In this document: positions 26,294 to 34,706 of the stretch, piece by piece
How the letters are laid out: each line of letters opens with the position of its first letter
How positions within the stretch are numbered: position 1 is the stretch's first letter
Assembly (NCBI RefSeq): GCF_002287075.1
Contig: NZ_NSKE01000006.1
Coordinates: 231,216-295,215, forward strand
DNA length: 64,000 bases
Reading direction: 5' to 3'
Source of the DNA: Fodinibius salipaludis
Lineage (GTDB): Bacteria > Bacteroidota > Rhodothermia > Balneolales > Balneolaceae
Notes under the pieces: model-generated
The model's input: only the letters and a program-made list of their open reading frames with translations
Told to the model about the DNA's origin: nothing
The model's database searches: none
Program-made: the position numbers and the translations under genes

Positions 26294-27304
26294 ATGGAAC
26301 CAGTAACAACAACTTCATATATCGTATTAGGGATTGCCCTTTTTATGCTGCTAAACTCAGCAGCCCTTGCTGTGTATGCCGAAAGACGGGTTGCCGCATT
26401 TATTCAAAATCGCTGGGGGCCTAATCGTGTTGGACCTTATGGATTATTTCAGCCCATTGCCGACGTTGTTAAACTTCTCCTAAAAGAGGACGTTACTCCG
26501 GCTCGTGGTTTTAAGACCATCCATGCTATTGCTCCTATGATTCCGGTTTTTACTGCTCTGATGACAGTTGCGGTGATTCCTTTCGGTGATGGACTCTATG
26601 CAACTGATATTAATTCCGGAGTGCTCTATATCCTCGCTATTAACTCACTTGGAGTATACGGGATTACCTTGGGAGGATGGGCCTCAAACAGTAAATACTC
26701 ACTCTTAGGTGGATTACGTGCTGCAGCACAAATGATAAGCTACGAATTACCGATGGGGCTGGCTGTCGCTTCTTGTATTTTATTTGCCGGATCACTTAGC
26801 TTCATAGATGTGGTTAATTCACAAGAAGTTTGGTGGAATGTGATACGCAATCCCATTGCAGCAGTCATTTTTATTGTTACAGCATTTGCTGAAGCAAATA
26901 GAACACCCTTTGATTTGCCCGAAGCTGAACACGAGCTTGTAGGTGGCTATCATACGGAATACAGTAGTATGAAATTTGGTATGTTTTTCCTTGCTGAATA
27001 CATGCACGTTGTTGTCGGCAGTATGTTAATTACCACCTTCTTCTTTGGAGGTTATCACCTTCCCTTCGCAGGCCTATGGTTGCCGGAAATGGGAGTAACA
27101 GCTAAAGCTATATTGGATGTCTCAGTCTTTGTACTTAAAACCGTCTTTTTTGCCTTCTTGTTTATCTGGGTGCGATGGACCATTCCACGGTTTAAATATA
27201 ACCAGGTGATGAAATTAGGTTGGAAACGCTTATTACCTATAAGTATTTTCAACTTTTTGGGTCTGGCCGTAATTGTATATTTCTGGCATCATTACATCGC
27301 CTAA
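26294..27304 (+). CDS. nuoH: NADH-quinone oxidoreductase subunit H
   Basis: A 336-residue, roughly eight-helix membrane subunit at the junction of the two arms of complex I. NRWGPNRVGPYGLFQPIADV, AEANRTPFDLPEAEHELVGG and GYHTEYSSMKFGMFFLAEY are the diagnostic loops lining the quinone channel. It is the last nuo gene here: a strong terminator follows 28 bp later, and nuoI to nuoN are absent from the window, so the rest of complex I must be coded elsewhere. Confidence 0.97.
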   Translation: MEPVTTTSYIVLGIALFMLLNSAALAVYAERRVAAFIQNRWGPNRVGPYGLFQPIADVVKLLLKEDVTPARGFKTIHAIAPMIPVFTALMTVAVIPFGDGLYATDINSGVLYILAINSLGVYGITLGGWASNSKYSLLGGLRAAAQMISYELPMGLAVASCILFAGSLSFIDVVNSQEVWWNVIRNPIAAVIFIVTAFAEANRTPFDLPEAEHELVGGYHTEYSSMKFGMFFLAEYMHVVVGSMLITTFFFGGYHLPFAGLWLPEMGVTAKAILDVSVFVLKTVFFAFLFIWVRWTIPRFKYNQVMKLGWKRLLPISIFNFLGLAVIVYFWHHYIA

Positions 27305-27332
27305 CAAATTTCTCACTACCTGATTTTAAAAG

Positions 27333-27369
27333 AAAAAGGGAGAAGAACATTGATTTCTTCTCCCTTTTT
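27333..27369. terminator. Bidirectional intrinsic terminator between nuoH and the polysaccharide locus
   Basis: A 15-bp perfect stem, AAAAAGGGAGAAGAA with TTCTTCTCCCTTTTT, around a 7-base loop. The T-run on the plus strand ends nuo, and the A-run at the left gives a T-run for the convergent epimerase gene whose stop is at 27372. Confidence 0.93.
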
Positions 27370-27371
27370 TG

Positions 27372-28481
27372 TTAGCCGTTGATTGAAGCTGTATTAACAG
27401 CATCTACTGATGCTCTCTCCTTACTTTGTGGGATCAAGTAATAATCTTTGTACCAATTTATAAACTTTTCAATCCCTTTCTTATACCCAATTTGCGGATG
27501 GAAGTTGATATACTCGAACAGATCTTCAACGTCAGCCCACGTCTTAGCAACATCTCCCGGTTGCATGGGTAACAAGTTCTTTTCAGCTCTAAACCCAAGC
27601 TGTTGCTCAATTTCATCAACAAAATCCATGAGTTTAACCGGGTTACTATTCCCAATATTAAAAATACGATACGGTGCAAAACTCGTTGATGGATCCGGAT
27701 TATCACCAGACCAGTCTTCATTCGGTGTAGGCGGTTCAGGAATTAGTCGGTGAATACTTTCAACAATATCATCGATATAAGTGAAATCACGCTCCATTTT
27801 TCCATAGTTAAAAATATCTATAGGCTCTCCCTTTATAATCGCCTCCGTAAATAAAAATAACGCCATATCCGGGCGTCCCCATGGACCATAAACCGTGAAA
27901 AAGCGCAGTCCTGTAGTCGGTATATCAAAAAGATTCGAATAGGTGTGAGCCATCAGCTCATTCGACTTTTTAGTAGCAGCATACAAACTCATGGGATGAT
28001 CAATATTGTGTTTTGTAGAGAACGGCATTTGAGTATTTGCTCCATAAACAGAACTTGATGAAGCATAAATTAAATGCTGTAATGAAGAATGCCGTGCTGC
28101 CTCCAGAATATTTAAGAACCCGGTAACATTACTATCTATATATTGGTGCGGATTTTTGAGGCTGTGACGTACTCCAGCTTGTGCCGCCAAATTAACTACT
28201 ACATCAAATCCTTCCTCAGCAAATAATTCATTTATAGCATCTGCATTCTCAAGATCCGTTTTGATAAAACGGAAATTCTGATTTGTAGTACTTTCTACAA
28301 CCGTTTCATCCGTAATGGATTCTTTAATTAATCCCAGTTGTGCCAGTCGGGCGAACTTAAGATCTGTTGAGTAATAGTCATTGATGTTATCCAATCCAAC
28401 AACATCGTACCCCTCTGATATTAACCGCCTTGACAAATGAAACCCTATAAATCCTGCCGCACCTGTAACTAAAATTTTCAT
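27372..28481 (-). CDS. UDP-glucuronate 4-epimerase (NAD-dependent SDR)
   Basis: A 369-residue extended short-chain dehydrogenase. NAD is bound by GAAGFIGFHLSRRL; the catalytic Tyr/Lys are in SLYAATKKSNELM, with SSSSVYGANTQMPF before them. Overall it fits the UDP-glucuronate 4-epimerase (CapI/LspL) group, which makes UDP-galacturonate for acidic polysaccharides; UDP-glucose 4-epimerase is less likely. It is a one-gene unit under its own sigma-54 promoter (28531-28546) and enhancer palindrome (28642-28656), the distal end of the locus. Confidence 0.85.
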   Translation of the reverse strand: MKILVTGAAGFIGFHLSRRLISEGYDVVGLDNINDYYSTDLKFARLAQLGLIKESITDETVVESTTNQNFRFIKTDLENADAINELFAEEGFDVVVNLAAQAGVRHSLKNPHQYIDSNVTGFLNILEAARHSSLQHLIYASSSSVYGANTQMPFSTKHNIDHPMSLYAATKKSNELMAHTYSNLFDIPTTGLRFFTVYGPWGRPDMALFLFTEAIIKGEPIDIFNYGKMERDFTYIDDIVESIHRLIPEPPTPNEDWSGDNPDPSTSFAPYRIFNIGNSNPVKLMDFVDEIEQQLGFRAEKNLLPMQPGDVAKTWADVEDLFEYINFHPQIGYKKGIEKFINWYKDYYLIPQSKERASVDAVNTASING

Positions 28482-28530
28482 AGTATTCTACTCTCTAACT
28501 AACATTATTTTTTACAATAGTGTGGTATAT

Positions 28531-28546
28531 CTCAAAAAACGTGCCA
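28531..28546 (-). promoter_or_regulatory. Sigma-54 promoter P1 (UDP-GlcA epimerase)
   Basis: TGGCACGTTTTTTGAG on the minus strand. It matches the sigma-54 consensus TGGCACG-N4-TTGCW including the -24 TGGCACG, except for A instead of C at the -12. The predicted start is near 28521, about 40 nt before the ATG. Confidence 0.72.
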
Positions 28547-28641
28547 TCTCAGACAATAAATATGTTAGACCCTTTTTAAGCTATACAAGAAAGAAAAAAG
28601 CAGTTTTTGGAGATGGAGTATTATTGTTACATACAGTAATT

Positions 28642-28656
28642 GAGTAAATATTACTC
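28642..28656. promoter_or_regulatory. Enhancer-type palindrome U1
   Basis: GAGTAAATATTACTC, a perfect 15-bp palindrome (GAGTAA-N3-TTACTC), 95 bp upstream of the -24 of P1 and 28 bp beyond the stop of the preceding gene. One of seven such sites. Confidence 0.75.
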
Positions 28657-28684
28657 CTACATATTTTATTGATTTCACAATCTC

Positions 28685-29869
28685 TCAAGCATTTGAATCA
28701 GCAGTTACTTTTTTATCCATTCCATTCGAAGAAACCGGTTGGAGCCTAATACTTTTAAGAGCTTCTATAATTCGTTGCTGATCTTCTTTACTCAGTTCAT
28801 AGTACAAAGGTAGACGAAGCAAACAATCTGTATAACGGTCACTCATTGGGAACGTCCGATCTATCTCATAGTTCTTACTCCTATAGTATTTACTGTCATG
28901 AAGACTCAGATAATGAGATACCGCTTGGATATCGAGATCTTTTAACTGCTCAATCACTCGTTGCCTTTGCAACAGGCTTTCAAAACAGAGGTAGTACATA
29001 TGAGCATTATTCCCAGCATAAGACGGTATTTGGGGCTGTTTGATGTCGTTATGATTTGCCCAGGATTGCAGCTTGCTGTGATAAGTATTCCAAATCGCTT
29101 TTCTTTTAGCTTGAATATCTTCTAAATTTTCTAACTGCGCCCATAAAAAGGCGGCTGTAATTTCCGAAGGTAAAAATGACGATCCCGTATCAATCCACTC
29201 ATATTTATTAACCTCTCCCCTGAAGAATTCAGCCCTGTTTGTCCCCTTCTCCCAGATGATTTCTGATCGGTCAATAAATCGATCATCATTAATAGCCAAC
29301 AGGCCTCCTTCTCCTGATATGACATTTTTTGTCTCATGAAATGAAAACGCTGCCAGATGGCCGATACTTCCCAGCGGTCTGCCTTTATAATTTGCCTCAA
29401 TAGCCTGGGCAGCATCTTCAACCACTATAAGATTGTACCGCTTAGCCAGCGCCATCACCTTATCCATATCACAGGCTATACCAGCGTAATGAACAGGCAC
29501 TATCGCCTTTGTTCGAGGAGTAATTAGTTCTTCAAGAGTTTTTTCATCCATTCCGGGATGATCCTCTCTACTATCAGCAAACACGATTTTTGCCCCCTGC
29601 CGCGCAAATGCCAAAGCAGTAGAAACAAACGTATATGACGGTACAATGACTTCATCACCGGGTTTAATATCAATAAGTAGAGCACACATTTCTAACGCAT
29701 CCGTACAAGAGGTGGTTAGCAGAGCTTTTTTTATACCATATCGATTTTGAAAGTACTTCTGGCACTTTTGAGTATAGACCCCATTACCTGAAATCTTGCC
29801 AGAATATACCGCCTGGTACATATAGTGCATCTCTTTTCCGGTCAAATATGGTTTATTGAATGGAATCAT
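28685..29869 (-). CDS. wecE: dTDP-4-amino-4,6-dideoxygalactose transaminase
   Basis: A 394-residue PLP aminotransferase of the DegT/WecE group. FSFHETKNVISGEGG carries the PLP lysine and is the WecE signature; LLTTSCTDALEMCALLI and VEDAAQAIEANYKGRPLGS are also typical. It would make dTDP-Fuc4N from dTDP-4-keto-6-deoxyglucose, using glutamate. With rmlA and the WecF-like transferase in the same operon it forms a Fuc4NAc branch; the RmlB dehydratase needed between is not in the window. Last gene of the P2 unit. Confidence 0.93.
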   Translation of the reverse strand: MIPFNKPYLTGKEMHYMYQAVYSGKISGNGVYTQKCQKYFQNRYGIKKALLTTSCTDALEMCALLIDIKPGDEVIVPSYTFVSTALAFARQGAKIVFADSREDHPGMDEKTLEELITPRTKAIVPVHYAGIACDMDKVMALAKRYNLIVVEDAAQAIEANYKGRPLGSIGHLAAFSFHETKNVISGEGGLLAINDDRFIDRSEIIWEKGTNRAEFFRGEVNKYEWIDTGSSFLPSEITAAFLWAQLENLEDIQAKRKAIWNTYHSKLQSWANHNDIKQPQIPSYAGNNAHMYYLCFESLLQRQRVIEQLKDLDIQAVSHYLSLHDSKYYRSKNYEIDRTFPMSDRYTDCLLRLPLYYELSKEDQQRIIEALKSIRLQPVSSNGMDKKVTADSNA

Positions 29870-29909
29870 AGGTATTCCCTTTCATCAAATATTTGTATTT
29901 ATATGCCCC

Positions 29910-30848
29910 TTAGGCTACTTTTATCGGATTTACCGATTCAATGAGACTCGATCTATTTTTCTTAGTACTCTCATTCTCCAGCAACGAATGCAGATATTCG
30001 CCATAGCCATTATTACTCATATCACTGGCTAATCCCAATAGATGCATATCATCAATCCATTTCCTCCGCCACGCAATTTCTTCAGGACATGATATTTTTA
30101 ATCCCTGTCGCTTTTCGATAATTTCAACAAATTGTGAGGCTTCCTGCATAGCTGTATGAGTCCCCGTATCCAGCCACGCAAACCCTCTCCCTAATATTTC
30201 TGCACATAATTCTCCCCGGTCCAGATACATCTGGTTAACTGAAGTGATTTCAAGCTCACCACGCGCAGATGGTTTTACCCGTTTTGCAAAGTCAACCACC
30301 TGGTTATCGTAGAAATATAGACCCGTTACGGCAATATTGCTTTTCGGTTCATTGGGCTTTTCCTCAATGCTAATCACTTTATCACATTCATCTACCTCTA
30401 CCACCCCAAACTGTCCGGGATCACTAACTCGGTAGCCAAAAATTCGGGCTCCCTCTATATTATCAACTACATCTTCCAGGAGTGGACGAAAACCGTGTCC
30501 ATAAAAAATATTATCTCCCAATATTAAGCATACATTGTCATCACCAATAAAATCTTCACCAATTAAAAAGGCCTGGGCCAATCCTTTCGGACAGGGTTGT
30601 ACCTCATAGCTAATAGAAATACCCCATTCGTAACCATCCCCCAACAACCGCTCAAAGCTGGCTTTATCTTCCGGTGTAGTAATAATTAGAATATCTCTGA
30701 TGCCCGCAAGCATAAGTACCGACAACGGATAATAGATCATCGGTTTATCATAAATGGGTATCAACTGTTTTGATATTCCTCTCGTGACCGGATATAAGCG
30801 CGTTCCCGATCCTCCTGCAAGAATAATTCCTTTCGTATTATTGCTCAT
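29910..30848 (-). CDS. rmlA: Glucose-1-phosphate thymidylyltransferase
   Basis: A 312-residue nucleotidyltransferase forming dTDP-glucose. The signature loop is [39 protein letters not shown] and [13 protein letters not shown] bind nucleotide and sugar. The C-terminal 25 residues ([14 protein letters not shown]...) extend beyond the standard ~290-residue RmlA and look unstructured. Overlaps the WecF-like gene by 4 bp (ATGA). It feeds the wecE branch, and possibly the RmlC homologue at 38854-39396. Confidence 0.96.
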   Translation of the reverse strand: MSNNTKGIILAGGSGTRLYPVTRGISKQLIPIYDKPMIYYPLSVLMLAGIRDILIITTPEDKASFERLLGDGYEWGISISYEVQPCPKGLAQAFLIGEDFIGDDNVCLILGDNIFYGHGFRPLLEDVVDNIEGARIFGYRVSDPGQFGVVEVDECDKVISIEEKPNEPKSNIAVTGLYFYDNQVVDFAKRVKPSARGELEITSVNQMYLDRGELCAEILGRGFAWLDTGTHTAMQEASQFVEIIEKRQGLKISCPEEIAWRRKWIDDMHLLGLASDMSNNGYGEYLHSLLENESTKKNRSSLIESVNPIKVA

Positions 30849-32038
30849 GATATTACCTCTCTACTACTTTTTCTTATTCCAAATAGTTGGTCAAACGAGT
30901 GCCGTAATTCCTCCACTAAAACATCCATTGATAATGTATTCTTTAATATCTTTCTGTTTTCCCGCACCTGTTTCTGGGTAAGCAAAACAAGAGTTTCTTC
31001 GGATGAGGTGAGATCTTTTTCTATTAAATAGATATTACACCCTAACTGTTTAAAGTACCGATAGATATCAGTATCATTTAAAAACACCTTGGCCCCCAAA
31101 TACAGTGAAGCAATAATATTCCCCATCGCCTGTGGTCGGTAGTGATTCATAATCACAATACCACATCCACTGATGACTTTATTGTATTCTTCAATTGGTA
31201 AAAAGTTAGTGAGCGGCGAGAAATGATCTGGCAATAACTGTTTACCTTCCTTTATTATTTCTTTTGCATATTTGGGACTACCATAGCTAAGTGGAGCTAC
31301 CACTTTTCTATCGCCTAAATCTAAATTCTGCAACAGCTCTAAAGCTTCAAGATGGTTGTTCGTTGCCGATGACGAATTGCCTAACAAGATATTTTGGCCA
31401 TCGGCTCTTAACTCCTCATTTTTGATGATAACTTCGATAGGATAATAGGTAAACGGTATCCGCTGAATAGAAGAATTATAAAGATCTTCGTTAATGTGAT
31501 GTTCGTACGAGTAGCCCGGCAACGAACCAAAATACTTTATTTCATATAATACACCTCGAAAATCCACTTCATAATCATCCCCAATATTGCTATATCTAAT
31601 TTTACGATATAGCTTTTTTACAAAACCGTAAAAAGTAGTTTGCTCAGTCTGCTCAGCCAGTACCTTTGTTTTCGGTCCAAACAGTGTATTATTCAAAATT
31701 CCACTGTTATAAATTTCGGCTCCGTGTACGATGGCCATAAACCGTTCTTTATGTGAGGATTCAGAAAATATGATCGTATTTATTTTGTTGAGGCCGTGCA
31801 GTATCGTAATCTCATGATCATTACTTATTTTCAACAAGCGTTTTATGATACCCGGTGATTTAACCTCGAACTGTGCATTTATGACAAGTTCTGTATTTAA
31901 AAAACGAATAGGGGGATCGGCAGCCGGTTTAACAATTACAAATCTGTTTAGCCCCGGGAAAGCGTTTTCAAATAAGTGATAAGCGCCATCAATGAATTTT
32001 TCATCTGTGGCAATATGCACGATACGAGGCTTGCTCAT
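30845..32038 (-). CDS. WecF-like TDP-Fuc4NAc transferase (GT56 family)
   Basis: A 397-residue glycosyltransferase of the WecF type. [19 protein letters not shown] and [20 protein letters not shown] are the family's NTNNH and PLSYG motifs, with [20 protein letters not shown] (a RQQAIGN-like motif) and [12 protein letters not shown] later. WecF adds Fuc4NAc to lipid-linked sugars in enterobacterial common antigen synthesis; the neighbours wecE and rmlA make the matching donor. It overlaps genes on both sides by 4 bp. Confidence 0.85.
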   Translation of the reverse strand: MSKPRIVHIATDEKFIDGAYHLFENAFPGLNRFVIVKPAADPPIRFLNTELVINAQFEVKSPGIIKRLLKISNDHEITILHGLNKINTIIFSESSHKERFMAIVHGAEIYNSGILNNTLFGPKTKVLAEQTEQTTFYGFVKKLYRKIRYSNIGDDYEVDFRGVLYEIKYFGSLPGYSYEHHINEDLYNSSIQRIPFTYYPIEVIIKNEELRADGQNILLGNSSSATNNHLEALELLQNLDLGDRKVVAPLSYGSPKYAKEIIKEGKQLLPDHFSPLTNFLPIEEYNKVISGCGIVIMNHYRPQAMGNIIASLYLGAKVFLNDTDIYRYFKQLGCNIYLIEKDLTSSEETLVLLTQKQVRENRKILKNTLSMDVLVEELRHSFDQLFGIRKSSREVIS

Positions 32039-32736
32039 CTCATAACCTCCTTGTTCATCATCATATAGTCGGTGGCCCGTGGACCGGTGTTAAATATTAA
32101 ATCGATGATAGAAACAGCATGCACGAAATCACCATCCTGCTGCGGATATGGTGGGTAGCCATCATAGTTCATCCATTCTACAGCGATACCAGCATTCTCA
32201 AAAATATCTACATCCAAATAAACTTTAGCAGCCGGGCCACTTACATAAACGTCAGCACCAAGCTGCCTGCAGATAGAAAGCAACCGCTCTGATTTATCTC
32301 CCCGAGATGGATATTCAGTACTTTGACTCAATGGAGTTTTTATTCCCAGAAGCGCATTTATACTCGATAAAAAATGATAATTAATTTCACTTAAAAACTG
32401 TTGGTTAGCCTCTTGATACAGCGACTCAAAAATTTCACCGTAATGATTAAAATACGGCGCCTTATTATATACATTACGAATCGTTTTCCAATGCTGTGTA
32501 TTCCAGTCGGGATCAGCAATTTCCACTTCGCTAATAATATCAAATTGATGTGCCGAAACGGGGATGGTAAGCCATTTTATTCCCTGTGGGGTTTTAATCC
32601 TGTTTCTATTGCGCCAGTCGCGCTTGGTATATTGGACTTCATCATAAAGCACAAATTCATCCACTTGATTAATCATGTCAAAATAGCCCTTCCAGGGGAT
32701 GTAATTGGATTGACATATTGCAATTTTTTTAGCCAT
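32035..32736 (-). CDS. WbqC-family protein
   Basis: A 233-residue member of the WbqC family, common in O-antigen and capsule loci. It opens IAICQSNYIPWKGYFDMINQ followed by DEFVLYDEVQYTKRDWRNRN, both conserved. The family has been suggested to act in amino-sugar acylation or transfer, but no reaction is established to my knowledge. In this operon, with wecE, WecF-like and a NeuD-like acyltransferase, a role in finishing the 4-amino sugar is plausible. Confidence 0.85.
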   Translation of the reverse strand: MAKKIAICQSNYIPWKGYFDMINQVDEFVLYDEVQYTKRDWRNRNRIKTPQGIKWLTIPVSAHQFDIISEVEIADPDWNTQHWKTIRNVYNKAPYFNHYGEIFESLYQEANQQFLSEINYHFLSSINALLGIKTPLSQSTEYPSRGDKSERLLSICRQLGADVYVSGPAAKVYLDVDIFENAGIAVEWMNYDGYPPYPQQDGDFVHAVSIIDLIFNTGPRATDYMMMNKEVMR

Positions 32737-32761
32737 AGAATTAACTGTTAGTGATCAAAAT

Positions 32762-33448
32762 TTAGTTTGATAGATTTCCCATATTTTTATTAGTCTCTTT
32801 CTTAGTATGAATAGGTTTGGCGGGAATACCTGCTACCGTAGTATTATCGGGTACACTTTTAGTAACTACTGCCCCCATCCCAACAACACAATTTTTACCA
32901 ACAGTTACATTATCTCTAATTAGCGCCCTGGCACCTATAAATGTTTTCTCTCCAATTGATACTCCGCCCATAATAGCCACACCGGGCGCTACAAAACATA
33001 AGTCTCCAATTTCAGTTTCATGACTGATAATAGACTGGACTCGTATTAGTACATTTCTTCCAATATTCACATTAGTTCCTATGAATACTCCCGGAGATAT
33101 ACAAGAACCTTCTCCCACTGAAACAGTCTCATGATCAATATTAGGAGGCTCTGGGAATACCAGTGTACAAAGCTTAGCATTATACTTTGACAATTTATTA
33201 GCCACTACTTCCATGTTATCTGTTGAAGACGCTACATTATTAAAAAAGTAATACCCCTGCTTAATGAACTTAGGTATCGATTGTTCATTACCTACAACGG
33301 GATAGCCAAAATATTCATCGACTTTCCCAAACTTTACATCATCGATATAGCCGACAACCTCCCATTGTTGATCCCGGTTTGTATTCCAATACTTTATCAT
33401 GCTTGGCATGGAGGGATACCCACATCCATAAATCAATAGTTTGCCCAT
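32762..33448 (-). CDS. Left-handed beta-helix sugar O/N-acyltransferase (NeuD/PglD type)
   Basis: A 228-residue protein. The N-terminal part is a Rossmann-like PglD_N domain (LLIYGCGYPSMPSMIKYWNT), followed by hexapeptide repeats such as IGRNVLIRVQSIISHETEIG with the catalytic His. It probably acetylates the 4-amino group made by WecE, in place of a WecD. First gene of a five-gene unit that starts at the sigma-54 promoter near 33665, with a 5' leader of about 200 nt. Confidence 0.85.
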   Translation of the reverse strand: MGKLLIYGCGYPSMPSMIKYWNTNRDQQWEVVGYIDDVKFGKVDEYFGYPVVGNEQSIPKFIKQGYYFFNNVASSTDNMEVVANKLSKYNAKLCTLVFPEPPNIDHETVSVGEGSCISPGVFIGTNVNIGRNVLIRVQSIISHETEIGDLCFVAPGVAIMGGVSIGEKTFIGARALIRDNVTVGKNCVVGMGAVVTKSVPDNTTVAGIPAKPIHTKKETNKNMGNLSN

Positions 33449-33656
33449 TATTCCTTTCTTTATTTATAAGATATCAGACAACTTCACCTTTCACTTTCTT
33501 TTCTGATCGGTATTAAATCGTTATCACAGACAGTTATTTATTTGTCTTAATGTTTTAACAAGCAATCATTAAAAGTCTGCCTGAATTTCTCGGCACAGAT
33601 TATCATACCTCTCTCCAATTGATTATTGCACTAAGAGCTTCTTTTACTACTTATAT

Positions 33657-33672
33657 TACAATACTTATGCCA
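33657..33672 (-). promoter_or_regulatory. Sigma-54 promoter P2 (acyltransferase-WbqC-wecF-rmlA-wecE unit)
   Basis: TGGCATAAGTATTGTA on the minus strand: -24 TGGCA and -12 TTGTA at the canonical spacing. It lies in the 448-bp gene-free stretch 33449-33896, where I see nothing else besides U2. Confidence 0.75.
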
Positions 33673-33830
33673 TTTTCAGCACTTTCTTACTGTGGTAATC
33701 TCAAAAAAGAAAAAGAAGCTTTTTAAGCTGTCACAGGTACATTAGTTTCACCAAAAGAAATGCTTTATTTATTTAGCAGCGAATAGCCTTAACTAATGTG
33801 CAATTAGTGGGTTATTTTTTAATTTGTGAC

Positions 33831-33845
33831 GAGTAATTTTTACTC
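33831..33845. promoter_or_regulatory. Enhancer-type palindrome U2
   Basis: GAGTAATTTTTACTC: both 6-base arms are perfect. It lies 158 bp upstream of the -24 of P2, a normal distance for an enhancer-binding protein. Confidence 0.75.
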
Positions 33846-33896
33846 TGTCTTTTATAAGATATAAAGACGTGTAGAGTGTTAAGAAGAGCTATAAAC

Positions 33897-34706
33897 TCAG
33901 ACCTCAAGGATACCTTTGAAGTTTGTATCTGAATAGAACTGAGTCATCCAATTTTCATCCTTCACCTTCTCCAATTCAGCCGGAGTACCGATATCAATAA
34001 ATGCCCCTTCATCAAATTTAACATACGCCATACTCAGTCCGTCATAAATAGCTTTTTTTACAATATCTCCAAGGTATAATTCCTTTTGAGAAGTGTGGGA
34101 TCTCCGTTCATCTTGTACATAAGAATGAATATATCGAGAGAATGCAGGCGTCCATGCGGCCATGATCCACGTATAAAGAAGACCAGTTTTTTTGGGCTTT
34201 ATCAAAATCTCATTAATGTTTCCATGGGCATCAAACCCTATCATATCAGCCTTCTCCGGCTTATCCGTTTTAAACAATCCTAAAACAAGGTCTGCCCCTG
34301 AACTGCGCTGACAATCAAGTATTTTTTGGTAAGCATTTACTGGTTTAAAAATGATATCCGGGAAACCCAATAACACTCTACTTTCCTTTACAAATGGATA
34401 TGCTTTATCTATCGTAAACGGCACCCCCTGGGTGGCTTCACTTACAATGTACGCAAGGTCCATTTCGGATTGATAACCATTGCTAAAATATTCGGGAATA
34501 TCCCATTTCCCACGACGGAGAATAAAATAGGTCTTTTTGACATTGGCATATTGCAGGGCTTCTAATAAAAAAGATGAAACCACCCGCGAGCTGCCATCAG
34601 GCAGAGTGACTGATTGCATTTCTTTGCTGCATGAAAGCATCGGAGCAATGCGGGTTGCAAAACCTGCTGCAGGTATTAAGCCTATTACATCGCTGGAATC
34701 AATCAT
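33897..34706 (-). CDS. Sugar-phosphate nucleotidyltransferase family protein
   Basis: A 269-residue protein with the nucleotidyltransferase opening DVIGLIPAAGFATRIAPM and SKEMQSVTLPDGSS instead of the usual PKPM; VSEATQGVPFTIDKAYPFV and LLGFPDIIFKPV resemble RmlA/GlmU relatives. The sugar and nucleotide cannot be assigned. The preferred start is 34706 (MIDSSDVIG), overlapping the upstream NRPS-like gene by 8 bp; the longer reading from 34760 would overlap by 62 bp. It is the last gene of the P3 unit. Confidence 0.8.
   Translation of the reverse strand: MIDSSDVIGLIPAAGFATRIAPMLSCSKEMQSVTLPDGSSRVVSSFLLEALQYANVKKTYFILRRGKWDIPEYFSNGYQSEMDLAYIVSEATQGVPFTIDKAYPFVKESRVLLGFPDIIFKPVNAYQKILDCQRSSGADLVLGLFKTDKPEKADMIGFDAHGNINEILIKPKKTGLLYTWIMAAWTPAFSRYIHSYVQDERRSHTSQKELYLGDIVKKAIYDGLSMAYVKFDEGAFIDIGTPAELEKVKDENWMTQFYSDTNFKGILEV

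Noticed and set aside
28482..28684. AT-rich repeats in polysaccharide gaps as a CRISPR array or mobile element
   Set aside because: The repeated unit is a single short palindrome per gap at promoter distance, without regular spacers or a transposase.
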